DNA from: Sulfuricella sp.
GTDB lineage: Bacteria; Pseudomonadota; Gammaproteobacteria; Burkholderiales; Sulfuricellaceae
Length of the DNA stretch: 44,420 nt
NCBI GenBank assembly: GCA_023266195.1
Contig: JAHFRP010000015.1
Coordinates: forward strand, 1-44,420
Reading direction: 5' to 3'
Shown here: positions 25,556-33,823 of the stretch, piece by piece
How the letters are laid out: the number at the start of each line of letters is the position of its first letter
Position numbering within the stretch: position 1 is the first letter of the stretch
Position numbers and translations under genes: made by a program
Notes under the pieces: generated by a model
Seen by the model: only the letters and a program-made list of their open reading frames with translations
Told to the model about the DNA's origin: nothing
The model's database searches: none

Positions 25556-25935
25556 TCCCCGGCGAAAAGGACCGCGTCCATTTCCACCAGCGCGCCGCGC
25601 GGCAGTTCCTTCACCCCCACCGCGGCCCGCGCCGGGTAAGGCTGGTCGAAATAATGCGCCATGATCTCGTTGACCTTGGCGAAATTGGCCAGGTCGGTGA
25701 GGTAGACGTTGAGCTTGACGGTGTGGTTGAGGCCGCAGCCGGCGGCATTGGCCACCGCGCCCAGGTTGAGGAACACCTGATGGATTTGCGCCTCGATGCC
25801 TTCGACCAGGATCATGGTCTGCGCGTCGAGCCCGATCTGGCCGGACAGGTAGACGGTGTCGCCCACTTTCACGCCCTGCGAATAGGTGCCGATGGCGGCG
25901 GGGGCGTTGGGGGTGGAGAGGATTTGTTTGGCCAA
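25552..25935 (-). CDS. ridA: RidA family enamine/imine deaminase
   Basis: A 127-residue protein of the RidA (YjgF) family, which hydrolyses reactive enamine/imine intermediates released by PLP enzymes. Family motifs are [25 protein letters not shown] at the N-terminus, [25 protein letters not shown] and the C-terminal [23 protein letters not shown] with the substrate-binding arginine. It is co-directional with recG and overlaps it by 4 bases, so recG translation is probably coupled to it. Confidence 0.96.
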   Translation of the reverse strand: MAKQILSTPNAPAAIGTYSQGVKVGDTVYLSGQIGLDAQTMILVEGIEAQIHQVFLNLGAVANAAGCGLNHTVKLNVYLTDLANFAKVNEIMAHYFDQPYPARAAVGVKELPRGALVEMDAVLFAGE

Positions 25936-25965
25936 GGTTTTTCCTTTCTTAAGGTTTAATGTGAA

Positions 25966-26026
25966 ACTCGCGAAGCGAGTCCTCGTCCCCCTCTCCCGCT
26001 TGCGGGAGAAGGCAAGGGGAGAGGGA
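25966..26026. repeat. CCCTCTCCC-type palindrome, uninterrupted copy
   Basis: ACTCGCGAAGCGAGT is followed by CCCCCTCTCCCGCTTGCGGG and AGGCAAGGGGAGAGGG. It is the intact version of the repeat that the MITE-like element interrupts at 8775, and of the one inserted in recG. Just past it, AACGGTCATG and CATGACCGTT (about 26027-26083) form another inverted pair before the prepilin gene end. Confidence 0.75.
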
Positions 26027-26096
26027 AACGGTCATGACGTATCGCCGTTTCATGATCCGACGCGGTGATTCGCCATGACCGTTTGATGGAGCACGA

Positions 26097-26756
26097 TCAG
26101 GGAAGTCTTTGGGCGGAAACCATGCGGTTGAACAAGACGGGGCGAGATATCCAGACGGTGATGTCATCGAATGTCGCACTGGGTACATCGCTTTGATAGA
26201 TTCCGTCCGTTGTTTCATAGGAGGCATTTTGCCCATCAGGGATCGTATTCTTACCTGTCGAGAAGATGATGGCAACAGGTCGCTCGGTTGTGGTGGTGAG
26301 CGAATTCTCCGCGCTGTCCTGAATTTTCAGCGCATCGGCCGAAAACCCCGTGTCCAGCGTGAATGCCGTACTGAAATTGCGGTCCACCCGGTATCGCCAG
26401 TAGCCGATCCAGGGGGATGCGGCCACCGAGCGTTTGATTCCCCAGGCATCGGTTTCGGCAACGCCCAACGTTTTCCATGGCAGGTAGCCCTCCGCGACCG
26501 GTGCCGCGCATAAGGGATCGGGGGCTCCGTAGTTCGCGTCGGCGGGGTCTCCCTGCGTGGTCGGGCAGGGGAACGCGCCATGGATGATCGCGTAGCCGAT
26601 CAAGGCTTCCCTGATCTCGTCCAGCGCGTCTTGCGTGGCGCGGATGCGCTGCCGTTCTATCTGGGCGGAAAGCGGCATCAGCAAGCCGCCCAGCAGCAAG
26701 CCGACGATGACCAGCACGACAGCCATTTCGACCAAGGTGAAGCCGCTTATTTTCAT
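26097..26756 (-). CDS. Type IV prepilin-like protein
   Basis: A 219-residue pilin-like protein. The N-terminus has the prepilin peptidase site after a short leader: MKISG then FTLVEMAVVLVIVGLLLGGL, with Glu at +5 and a hydrophobic helix. The rest is a globular domain with ALIGYAIIHGAFPCPTTQGDP and GYLPWKTLGVAETDAWG, which is shared in outline with the protein upstream. It ends the eight-gene pilus operon. The family is often annotated only as a secretion-associated prepilin; its position suggests the major or a minor subunit. No prepilin peptidase gene is in the window. Confidence 0.88.
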   Translation of the reverse strand: MKISGFTLVEMAVVLVIVGLLLGGLLMPLSAQIERQRIRATQDALDEIREALIGYAIIHGAFPCPTTQGDPADANYGAPDPLCAAPVAEGYLPWKTLGVAETDAWGIKRSVAASPWIGYWRYRVDRNFSTAFTLDTGFSADALKIQDSAENSLTTTTERPVAIIFSTGKNTIPDGQNASYETTDGIYQSDVPSATFDDITVWISRPVLFNRMVSAQRLP

Positions 26757-26781
26757 AGGTTAACTTTGATTTCGATGGATG

Positions 26782-28185
26782 TTAAGGTGAAGGTGCAAAA
26801 GCAGCGACATCGTTGAACGTCGGTGCGACGGCGCCGCGCTCGAAAACGTCGTCGCCGGGCGTCGAATTCCGGCGCTCCAGGTAATTGGCGATATTGCCTT
26901 TGTCGATATTGGCGGTGCGGGGCTGCCCGCCGGAAATCCCGGCGAGCCGTCGGCCGGCCACGAACACCGCCGCTTGTTTGTCGGCCGCGGGAGGCGGATT
27001 GACGACAAGGCATGCGCCGCAGTTCGGCGGCGTCATTGGGGATGCGGGTTTGTAAGCATCCGCCAACGCGTAGAAAACCATTTCTTTCCAGTTCAACCAC
27101 CAACCGGAACTGGAGTTGATGTTGCAGGCGCCGGTCCAGCTGTCGTCCATCGCGTTGCCGCTATCGGTTCGGGTATTCGCGAAAGGGGTGTCGGGTATGC
27201 GCCCGAAGCGGCTGCCCGATACGTCCGGATAGCTTGGTGCCGTCCCCGGATTCAACGGCGCTGCCCAAGGGTAGCGTCGCTGGTTGGAGGCTTTTGCGGT
27301 GTATTCGGTCAGGCACTTCCGCACCTCGCCGGCAACCCGTTTTTCGATTGCCGGCATCAAATCGTTGGGGGTGATCGCGATCAGCTGGTCGTTCAGGATC
27401 GTCGTTCCGGTGGCATTCCTGACGGGGCCCTGAATGAAGCCGTCAGCAAGCCCATCGCGAAAGTTCGCGTTGTCCTCGGCCGCAACGTTGTCCAGATAAT
27501 TGACGGGATTGCAGCGCGGCGTATTGGCGGCCGGGGTGGCGGTGCATACGCCCAGGAGGCTGCACGGCTGGCATGCCCGGTTTTGCCCCTGGCCATCCTG
27601 GCGGACAAGAGCCGGGCCCGCGGCAAAAACCACGGCGACCGCGCCGGTGGCTGCCGTTCCGTCGAACATGACATTGCCGTTGGAGTCGCGCACGGTGATG
27701 GTCCCGTTGGAGTCGCTGTTCAGGCAACCGGGCTGGCCCGGCGCGCTGCATGTCGTGCGTGTGTTGCTCTTGAAATTGTTGGAGACCGCATACCACAGGC
27801 GCTCGCCGTTGCCGTCGCGCAAATCCGGCAGTCCCAGCGTCTTCCATGGCAACAGGCCCAGCCGAAGCGCCTGCCCCGTGCTGCCGGAGGCGTTGCCGCA
27901 AGACGTTTCGGCGATGCCGTCGTTGTTCGCGTCGGGACAAGGCAAATCGCCGGGCCGTGCCGAGCCGGGCAGGGGGACGCCGGCCGCAAAGCCGATCAAT
28001 GCCTCCTTCGCCTGCGCCAGCGCGGCCGAAGTCGCCTTGTCCCGCTCGATTTGGCCATTGGTCCTTGCGAGCGTGCCGACCAGCAGATATGCCGCGCCCA
28101 GGCCGATCAGGGCGAGGATGATCAGGATCGCCATGCCGCGCTGGCGGCCCTGTCTGGCTGGGTGTGCGGGAAGGCGGCGCGGCAT
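26782..28185 (-). CDS. Large atypical pilin-like protein (PilX/GspK-like position)
   Basis: A 467-residue protein with a basic leader (MPRRLPAHPARQGRQRG) and a hydrophobic helix MAILIILALIGLGAAYLLVG. There is no Glu at +5, as in GspK- and PilX-type tip subunits. Residues about 60-110 repeat the ALIGFAAG...GDLPCPDANNDG...LLPWKTLGL pattern of the smaller prepilin. The large C-terminal part holds many cysteines (for example CQPCSLLGVC, CNPVNYL, GACLVV) and may be disulfide-bonded outside the cell. It could be a tip adhesin or cap; that is inference. It begins 12 bases after the MshK-like gene. Confidence 0.8.
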   Translation of the reverse strand: MPRRLPAHPARQGRQRGMAILIILALIGLGAAYLLVGTLARTNGQIERDKATSAALAQAKEALIGFAAGVPLPGSARPGDLPCPDANNDGIAETSCGNASGSTGQALRLGLLPWKTLGLPDLRDGNGERLWYAVSNNFKSNTRTTCSAPGQPGCLNSDSNGTITVRDSNGNVMFDGTAATGAVAVVFAAGPALVRQDGQGQNRACQPCSLLGVCTATPAANTPRCNPVNYLDNVAAEDNANFRDGLADGFIQGPVRNATGTTILNDQLIAITPNDLMPAIEKRVAGEVRKCLTEYTAKASNQRRYPWAAPLNPGTAPSYPDVSGSRFGRIPDTPFANTRTDSGNAMDDSWTGACNINSSSGWWLNWKEMVFYALADAYKPASPMTPPNCGACLVVNPPPAADKQAAVFVAGRRLAGISGGQPRTANIDKGNIANYLERRNSTPGDDVFERGAVAPTFNDVAAFAPSP

Positions 28186-28197
28186 GGCGATTTTCCG

Positions 28198-28647
28198 TTA
28201 CCTTGCGGGCTTGGAGGACGGTGCGGCGACCGCGTCTCCGTAACTTTCGCGCACCGTGCCCTGGGCCATGTCCAGCGTCTGTCCGACCTTGAGATCGACC
28301 CGCTTGCCGGATGGCAGCAGCAGCGCGGCGGAGGATTTGGCCGGCGCTTTCAAAACGGCCACCCCTTGCGGGTTTTCGTCTTCGTTTTGCGGCCGCTGGT
28401 TGATCCATGCCGTGGTTTTGCCGCTGCTGCGCCTGACCAGGCCGTTCAAGGTGATTCGCCCGGCCGGGGTGGAGGCGGTGCCGGCGTCGTTGCGCTGGCG
28501 CTCCAGCATGGCGCGCTCGTCGGGGCTGAGAAACAGCCGGCCGATGGGCTCCGCACAAGCCGGGGCGAGGCCGAAGAGGAGCAAAGCCGCCAGCGGAGCG
28601 ATGAACCTGGAAGCGGCCGTTGCGGTTGTGGATGCGGATTCGTCCAT
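28198..28647 (-). CDS. MshK/PilP-like accessory protein
   Basis: A 149-residue protein from the ATG at 28647, with a hydrophobic segment or signal (FIAPLAALLLFGLAPACAEP). The mature part has LFLSPDERAMLERQR, RITLNGLVRRSSGKTTAWIN and a C-terminal LLPSGKRVDLKVGQTLD. The pattern of a short export signal plus a small beta domain recalls MshK, PilP and GspC proteins that join the inner-membrane platform to the secretin. The call depends mostly on operon position. The frame is open upstream through a palindromic repeat, which I do not take as coding. Confidence 0.65.
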   Translation of the reverse strand: MDESASTTATAASRFIAPLAALLLFGLAPACAEPIGRLFLSPDERAMLERQRNDAGTASTPAGRITLNGLVRRSSGKTTAWINQRPQNEDENPQGVAVLKAPAKSSAALLLPSGKRVDLKVGQTLDMAQGTVRESYGDAVAAPSSKPAR

Positions 28648-28663
28648 ACTACAGGCGGTTTTC

Positions 28664-28681
28664 GGCCGAATGAATTCGGCC
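28664..28681. repeat. Short palindrome in the pilus operon
   Basis: GGCCGAAT-GA-ATTCGGCC is a perfect dyad with 8-bp arms, followed by CTAC. It lies between the MshK-like and PilO-like genes, one of the few gaps (62 bases) in this tightly packed operon. It shares its plan with 301-360. Confidence 0.65.
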
Positions 28682-28709
28682 CTACATGGGGCGTGCGATC
28701 GCAAGCGCG

Positions 28710-29339
28710 TCATCCCCGCTGGCTCAGCGGGATGGGCTCGCCCAGGGTCGGCCGGAACAGGGTGCATTCGGCGCTGAGCGGCACTGGGTCCGCGTTGGCG
28801 ATTCGTTTGATCGAGCAGGACTGCGCCACGTAAAACCCTTTGTTTTTCAGCTCGTCGAGCAAGCCGAGCAGGTCCAGCTCATGCAGCAAATCCATGCGCA
28901 AGGTCAGTTTGCTGCCATGGAGCTCGAGTCCGCCGGGCATGTTGGACGGATCGGCCCGGAAGTTTTGCCGGGCGGAAAATTCGTAGGAAATCGGCAGCAG
29001 TTTGCGCTCTTCCCGGATGCGCCCGATCTGCTCCATCCAGTCCAGCCGCCTTTCCTCGCCGACGAAGCCGAGCTCGCGCAACCGGATGAACTCCGGCTGG
29101 AAATCCAGCACGTCCCGGCGCGCGGTTTCGGCCTGGAGTCGCTGGCTGGCGGCCGCGTTGCGTCGTGCCTGCGCCCGGCTCAGGGCGTCCCGCTCCCGGT
29201 GCAGGACGGTCAGGCTGGCGCCGGCCAGGATGGCGGCAAGCAGCAGGCCGATCGCAAACGCGGCGAGCGCCTGGCGGACGAGCGGAAAATCGTCCTTCAG
29301 AAATGACGGGCTGGGGAAATCGGCCTGGGGCACGGTCAC
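28710..29339 (-). CDS. PilO/MshJ-like inner-membrane assembly protein
   Basis: A 209-residue bitopic protein with one transmembrane helix near residues 22-46 (VRQALAAFAIGLLLAAILAGAS). A predicted coiled coil follows (HRERDALSRAQARRNAAASQ), then a periplasmic domain (LHGSKLTLRMDLLHELDLLGLLDELKNKGFYVAQ). This is the PilO/GspM/MshJ plan. It overlaps the upstream gene by 4 bases (ATGA), and together they would form the inner-membrane alignment complex. Confidence 0.8.
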   Translation of the reverse strand: MTVPQADFPSPSFLKDDFPLVRQALAAFAIGLLLAAILAGASLTVLHRERDALSRAQARRNAAASQRLQAETARRDVLDFQPEFIRLRELGFVGEERRLDWMEQIGRIREERKLLPISYEFSARQNFRADPSNMPGGLELHGSKLTLRMDLLHELDLLGLLDELKNKGFYVAQSCSIKRIANADPVPLSAECTLFRPTLGEPIPLSQRG

Positions 29340-30898
29340 TCCGCCGGCCTCAGCGCCAGTCTTACGGCGAAACTCGCCCCGCCTTCCGCATCCTCGCCGC
29401 CGGCCTTGCCTTCCAGCCTGGCGGCCGAGCCGACGTCGAGCGGCTGGCGGACGATCTCCACGCTCAAGCGCTTATTCTCGCCGAGCGCGGCGGCAAATTG
29501 GGTCACGCTGTCCAGCGCGGCGCGGTAGCCATGCCGGGGCGAGGCGACTTCTCCTTCGACCAGGAGCGTCTGCCACGGCGGCGCCGGAACGCCGAGCAAG
29601 CGGGCGGAGGGTGCGGCGTCGGCCGCCGGCTGCCGAGCGTCGGCCGGGGCCGTGTCGCTCGTTCGCCATTGCAGTTGCTCGATGCGGATCTGCGGCAGCC
29701 GGTCCAGCGCGTGGCTGACCATGCCGAGCAGCGCATCCGGCGCCGGTGCGTTTTGCGCGATTGTCCGCGCCACGCCCACGGCGGCCTTCATGGCTTGGGG
29801 GCTGGCCGCGGTGGGTGGCATGGCGCGGGCGACGGCCTGGCTTTGCTCCCGGATCGCGCGTGCTTCCAGGTCCAGCTGACGGGCTTGCCGGCGGGCTTCC
29901 AGCGCGTCCAGGCCGTTCGATCCCGCCCACCCTATTCCGCCGGTCAGGATGGCGAAGCTCAGCGCATAGAGGGCGATCCGCGCCCGCCGCAGCGCGAACA
30001 GCTGGGTTTGGGACGGCTGGGCGTATCGATTGGCCGAAATGTCGCGGCCGAGCAGGGCCAGGAACAGCGGGTCGCTGGATGCGTGCGGAGTGCCGTGCCC
30101 GAAGCGCGGAATGCCCAGCGTTTGGGAAACGTCGGCCAGGTCGAGGCAGATGAAAGCGAGGGCGGAAGTGCTCCGGCAGGCGGCCCGGAGTTGCCGCAAA
30201 TCCTCGCCGTGCGCCAGGATCGCGGCGTCCAGCGCCGCTTCGCGCGGCAGCAGCCGGGTGGCGGCGAGAAACTGCCGGGTGTTGGCGGATTCGTCGATCG
30301 CCGCAGCGGCGAGGGAGGCGGGGCTTCTGTCGGGCAGCGGCGTGAGGCGGCTGAACTTGAGGTCGCCGCCCTGGAAATAGCTCTGGCGCAGGCCGCCTGA
30401 CTGGAAAGTCACCAGCAGCAGGTGATCGCGCCGGAGGCCGAGCTTTTCGACCATGGCGGAGCTCAGCAGCGCCGGCGAACCGATGCCGGCAAGCGGGATT
30501 TTTTGTCGCCGCAGCGCATCCAGCCAGGGGTCGAGCGGCGCGGTATTGGTCAGGGCGCAGAACAGCAGGCGGTCGTCCCTGCGTCCGCCCGCTTCGCGCC
30601 CCTGGGCGATGGCCTGGCGATAGGGCGTGCCGCGGTAGAGCTGGCCGAGGCGGCGCTGGATCATGTTCCGCCGCGCCGGGCCGGGCACGTGCGGCAGGAG
30701 CTCGCACTGGAAGTCTTCCTCGACCAGGTCGGCCAGGATGGCGGCGGGGAGGTCGGGCCGCTCGGCCAGGTAGCGGGCGAACGCTTCCCAGCCGGCCTCG
30801 TCGCCGGCAAAGGCGCGGCCCGCGCCCAGGCTGCCATTTTCCCACGGGTAGACCGTGAGCCGGTCGTTGGTCAGGTAGAGCAGTTGTCGGCGGAACAT
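29336..30898 (-). CDS. MshI-like protein, PilM- plus PilN-type regions in one chain
   Basis: A 520-residue protein. The first 290 residues look like a cytoplasmic actin-fold region of the PilM/GspL kind (for example LLFCALTNTAPLDPWLDALRR, LLLVTFQSGGLRQSYF). One transmembrane helix follows near 308-330 (IALYALSFAILTGGIGWAG), then a PilN-like periplasmic part with a coiled coil (ALEARRQARQLDLEARAIREQ) and a ferredoxin-like end. In type IV pili these functions are two proteins (PilM and PilN); in type II systems they are joined in GspL. The role assignment is by layout and context. It lies 7 bases after the GspF-like gene. Confidence 0.75.
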   Translation of the reverse strand: MFRRQLLYLTNDRLTVYPWENGSLGAGRAFAGDEAGWEAFARYLAERPDLPAAILADLVEEDFQCELLPHVPGPARRNMIQRRLGQLYRGTPYRQAIAQGREAGGRRDDRLLFCALTNTAPLDPWLDALRRQKIPLAGIGSPALLSSAMVEKLGLRRDHLLLVTFQSGGLRQSYFQGGDLKFSRLTPLPDRSPASLAAAAIDESANTRQFLAATRLLPREAALDAAILAHGEDLRQLRAACRSTSALAFICLDLADVSQTLGIPRFGHGTPHASSDPLFLALLGRDISANRYAQPSQTQLFALRRARIALYALSFAILTGGIGWAGSNGLDALEARRQARQLDLEARAIREQSQAVARAMPPTAASPQAMKAAVGVARTIAQNAPAPDALLGMVSHALDRLPQIRIEQLQWRTSDTAPADARQPAADAAPSARLLGVPAPPWQTLLVEGEVASPRHGYRAALDSVTQFAAALGENKRLSVEIVRQPLDVGSAARLEGKAGGEDAEGGASFAVRLALRPAE

Positions 30899-30905
30899 GG
30901 CGGTC

Positions 30906-32111
30906 TCAGGTCTTGAGCTTGCCGATGGTGTCGTAGATCGGGCCGAGCACCGACAGCATGATCCAGCCCAGCATGATGCCGAGGACGACCGTCATGGCCG
31001 GTTCGATCATGGCCTGCACTTTTTCGATCGATTCCCTGGCCTCGCGGCCGTAAAAATAGCTGACGTTGCGCAGGGCGGCGTCGAGTGCGCCGGTGGCTTC
31101 GCCGACCTTGAGCATGCGCACCACCAGCGGCGGGAATACGCCGGCATTCCGAAAGCCGTCGGTGATGCCCTGGCCCTCCGAAATCAGCTGGCCAGCGCGC
31201 GCCAGGCCGCTTTCGACCGCCTTGTTGGCGACGATCCGCTCCGACAGCCTGATGCAGTCGAGGACGGTTACGCCCGACGCATACATCAGCGCGAAAAAAG
31301 TGGCGAAGCGGGCGAGGATGATTTTGTGCAGGATCGGGCCGACCAGCCAGATCCGCAGCTTGAAGCCGTCCGCCATGCGGCGGGCGCGCGGGTCGGTGCG
31401 GATCAGGAAGGCCAGGGTCGCCCAGGCCAGCACGGGAAGGCCGAGGATCAGGGGCCAGTAGGCGACGAACAAGCCGGAAACGGAAATCAGCAGCCTGGTA
31501 TGAAACGGCAGCGCCTGGCCCATGTTCCCGATGAAGCCGGCGAACTGCGGCACCAGGTAGATCATCAGGAAGCAGGTCGTTCCCAGCACGACGCTGCCGA
31601 CGAAAGCCGGGTACATCAGCAGCTTTTTGGCTTGCGCGGCGAGTTCGTCCTGCCACTTCAGGGTTTCGGTCAGGTTGCGGAACACTTCGTCGATCCTGCC
31701 GCTGTGCTCGCCCGCCGCGATCAGGCTGACGAACGTCCGGTCGAAGGCGTCGGGATGGCGTTCCAGCGCTTGCGACAGCTGCAGACCGCCTTCGATGTTC
31801 TCGATCAGGTCGGCGACGATTTCCCGAAAGCGCGCATGGTCCAGGCTGTCGCGCAGGTCGGCCAGCCCCTCCAGCATCGGCACGCCGGCGCCGCACAGCT
31901 GCTCCATATGGAAGCAGAAATCGACCAGTTCCCGGCGCTTGACCGGCCGCTTGCGCCGGGCGAAGGCTTGCCGCCGGGCCGGCTTGAAGTCGATCAGGTC
32001 AAGGTCCATGCGCTTCAGGCGCAGTTCCAGGTCGGCCGGATTGGCCGCGTCCATGCTGCCGCGGACGATCCGGCCGGCGGCATCCATGGCCTGGTAGGCG
32101 AGCGGCGCCAT
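30906..32111 (-). CDS. Type II/IV inner-membrane platform protein (GspF/PilC/MshG)
   Basis: A 401-residue polytopic protein with two GspF domains. Recognisable parts are MAPLAYQAMDAAGRIVRGSMDA, FCFHMEQLCGAGVPMLEGLADL, EGGLQLSQALERHPDAF, AGEHSGRIDEVFRNL and the repeat of these in the second half (FATFFALMYASGVTVLDCIR, GEATGALDAALRNV). Three transmembrane helices are visible (about 170-195, 220-245 and 370-395). Its start overlaps the ATPase stop codon (TGATG), so synthesis is coupled. Confidence 0.95.
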   Translation of the reverse strand: MAPLAYQAMDAAGRIVRGSMDAANPADLELRLKRMDLDLIDFKPARRQAFARRKRPVKRRELVDFCFHMEQLCGAGVPMLEGLADLRDSLDHARFREIVADLIENIEGGLQLSQALERHPDAFDRTFVSLIAAGEHSGRIDEVFRNLTETLKWQDELAAQAKKLLMYPAFVGSVVLGTTCFLMIYLVPQFAGFIGNMGQALPFHTRLLISVSGLFVAYWPLILGLPVLAWATLAFLIRTDPRARRMADGFKLRIWLVGPILHKIILARFATFFALMYASGVTVLDCIRLSERIVANKAVESGLARAGQLISEGQGITDGFRNAGVFPPLVVRMLKVGEATGALDAALRNVSYFYGREARESIEKVQAMIEPAMTVVLGIMLGWIMLSVLGPIYDTIGKLKT

Positions 32112-33823
32112 CAGCTCGCCCGGCTCGTCAGGTCCACCACGCGCGAGATTTCTTCGAGCGAGGTGGTGCCGTCGAGCACGCGGCGGACGGCGTCTTCCGC
32201 CAGCGGGCGGAAGCCTCTGGAGCGCGCCACGCCCGATAATTCGCGGGCGGTGGCGCGGCGCGCGATCAATTCGTCGAGGTCGGCATCGGTCTTGAACAGC
32301 TCCATGATCGCCGTGCGGCCTTGGTAGCCCTGGTGGTCGCAGCGCTCGCAGCCGACCGCGCGATGAATGACGATGTCCCGTGTTTCGCCGTTCGGCGCGA
32401 GCAGGCGCCGCTCCGCGTCCCCGGCCTGGAAAGGGCTTTTGCAATGGGGGCAGAGTTTGCGGATCAGGCGCTGGGCGATTACGCCGACGATGTTGCCGGC
32501 CATGATGTCGGGCAGGATGCCGATATCGAGCAGGCGCGGGATCGCGCCGATCGCCGAATTGGTATGCAGGGTGGAATACACCTGGTGGCCGGTCATGGCG
32601 GCGCGGAAGGCCATTTGCGCGGTTTCCGCGTCGCGGATCTCGCCCACCAGGATCACGTCCGGGTCCTGGCGCATCATCGAGCGGATGCCGTTGGCGAAAT
32701 CCATCTTCGCCGCCTCGTTGAGCGAGGTCTGGCGGATCATGGCCATCGGGTATTCCACCGGGTCTTCCAGCGTCATGATGTTGACGCGCTCGTTGTTGAG
32801 GTGGTTGAGGATGGAGTACAAGGTGGTGGTTTTGCCGCTGCCGGTCGGGCCGGTCACCAGGACGATGCCTTCGGGCCGGGCGAGCATGAGCTTGAGCCGG
32901 GCCAGTTCGTCTCCGGACAGGCCGAGGCCGTCGAGCGGCACGATGCCCTTCTGCCGGTCGAGAATGCGCAGCACGATGTTCTCGCCGTGGGTGGTGGGCT
33001 GCGCGGCGACGCGAAAATCCACCGGGCGGGCGGAAAAAACCAGGGAAATGCGGCCGTCCTGAGGCGCGCGGGTTTCGGCTATGTTCATCCGGCTCATCAC
33101 CTTGAGGCGCACCGCCATCGCCGGCCAGTAGGTCTTGTGCAGGCTGCGGATCTGGCGCAGCACGCCGTCGATGCGGTAGCGGATGCGCAGGAAGAACTGC
33201 TCCGGCTCGAAGTGGATGTCGGAGGCGCCGCGGCGCACGGCGTCGGCGAGCAGCGCGTCGATCAGGCGCACCAGCGGCTGGCTGTATTCGTCGGAAACGG
33301 CGGGCAGGCTGCGATAGTCGATTTCGCCGGTCTCGATCTCGTGCAGGATGCCGTCGATCGACAGCTCGAAGCCGTAGTACTGGTCGATCGCCCGCAAGAT
33401 TTCGGCCTCGCCGGCGAGCAGCGGAACGACGGCGACGTCCCGGTCCAGCATGGCGTTGACCCGGTCGAGCGCGACGATGTTGCTGGTGTCCGACATGGCC
33501 AGCGTCAGCGTGCGGAGCCGAAGGTCGAATTCGAGCGGGAACACGCGGTGGCGCTTGGCGATTTCCTTCGGGACGAGCTTGAGCGCGGCGGCATCCACGG
33601 CGATGCGGGACAGGTCCGCGCTTTGCCGGTCGAGGTTCTCGGATAGCGCGTCGCGCACCGTGGCCTCGGTGGCGAAGCCGAGTCGGATGAACAGCCGGCC
33701 CAGCCGTTCCCCGCTGCGCTTCTGTTCCAGCAGGGCGATGCGCAGCTGGTCCTCGCCGACGACGCCTTTGTGGACCAGCAGCTTGCCCAAGGGGAGCTTG
33801 AGCCGTTCCATCGGCCGGCTCAC
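32111..33823 (-). CDS. Type II/IV secretion assembly ATPase (GspE/PilB/MshE)
   Basis: A 570-residue cytoplasmic ATPase that powers pilin extrusion. The N-terminal domain is of the GspE N1 type (LPLGKLLVHKGVVGEDQLRIAL). The motor core has Walker A VTGPTGSGKTTTLYS (about 320-334), the Asp box TLEDPVEYP, Walker B DPDVILVGEIRD and a His box TGHQVYSTLHTNSA. The zinc motif CPHC...CERCDHQGYQGR is near the C-terminus. No retraction ATPase (PilT) is in the operon. The start overlaps the secretin stop codon by 4 bases. Confidence 0.97.
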   Translation of the reverse strand: MSRPMERLKLPLGKLLVHKGVVGEDQLRIALLEQKRSGERLGRLFIRLGFATEATVRDALSENLDRQSADLSRIAVDAAALKLVPKEIAKRHRVFPLEFDLRLRTLTLAMSDTSNIVALDRVNAMLDRDVAVVPLLAGEAEILRAIDQYYGFELSIDGILHEIETGEIDYRSLPAVSDEYSQPLVRLIDALLADAVRRGASDIHFEPEQFFLRIRYRIDGVLRQIRSLHKTYWPAMAVRLKVMSRMNIAETRAPQDGRISLVFSARPVDFRVAAQPTTHGENIVLRILDRQKGIVPLDGLGLSGDELARLKLMLARPEGIVLVTGPTGSGKTTTLYSILNHLNNERVNIMTLEDPVEYPMAMIRQTSLNEAAKMDFANGIRSMMRQDPDVILVGEIRDAETAQMAFRAAMTGHQVYSTLHTNSAIGAIPRLLDIGILPDIMAGNIVGVIAQRLIRKLCPHCKSPFQAGDAERRLLAPNGETRDIVIHRAVGCERCDHQGYQGRTAIMELFKTDADLDELIARRATARELSGVARSRGFRPLAEDAVRRVLDGTTSLEEISRVVDLTSRAS

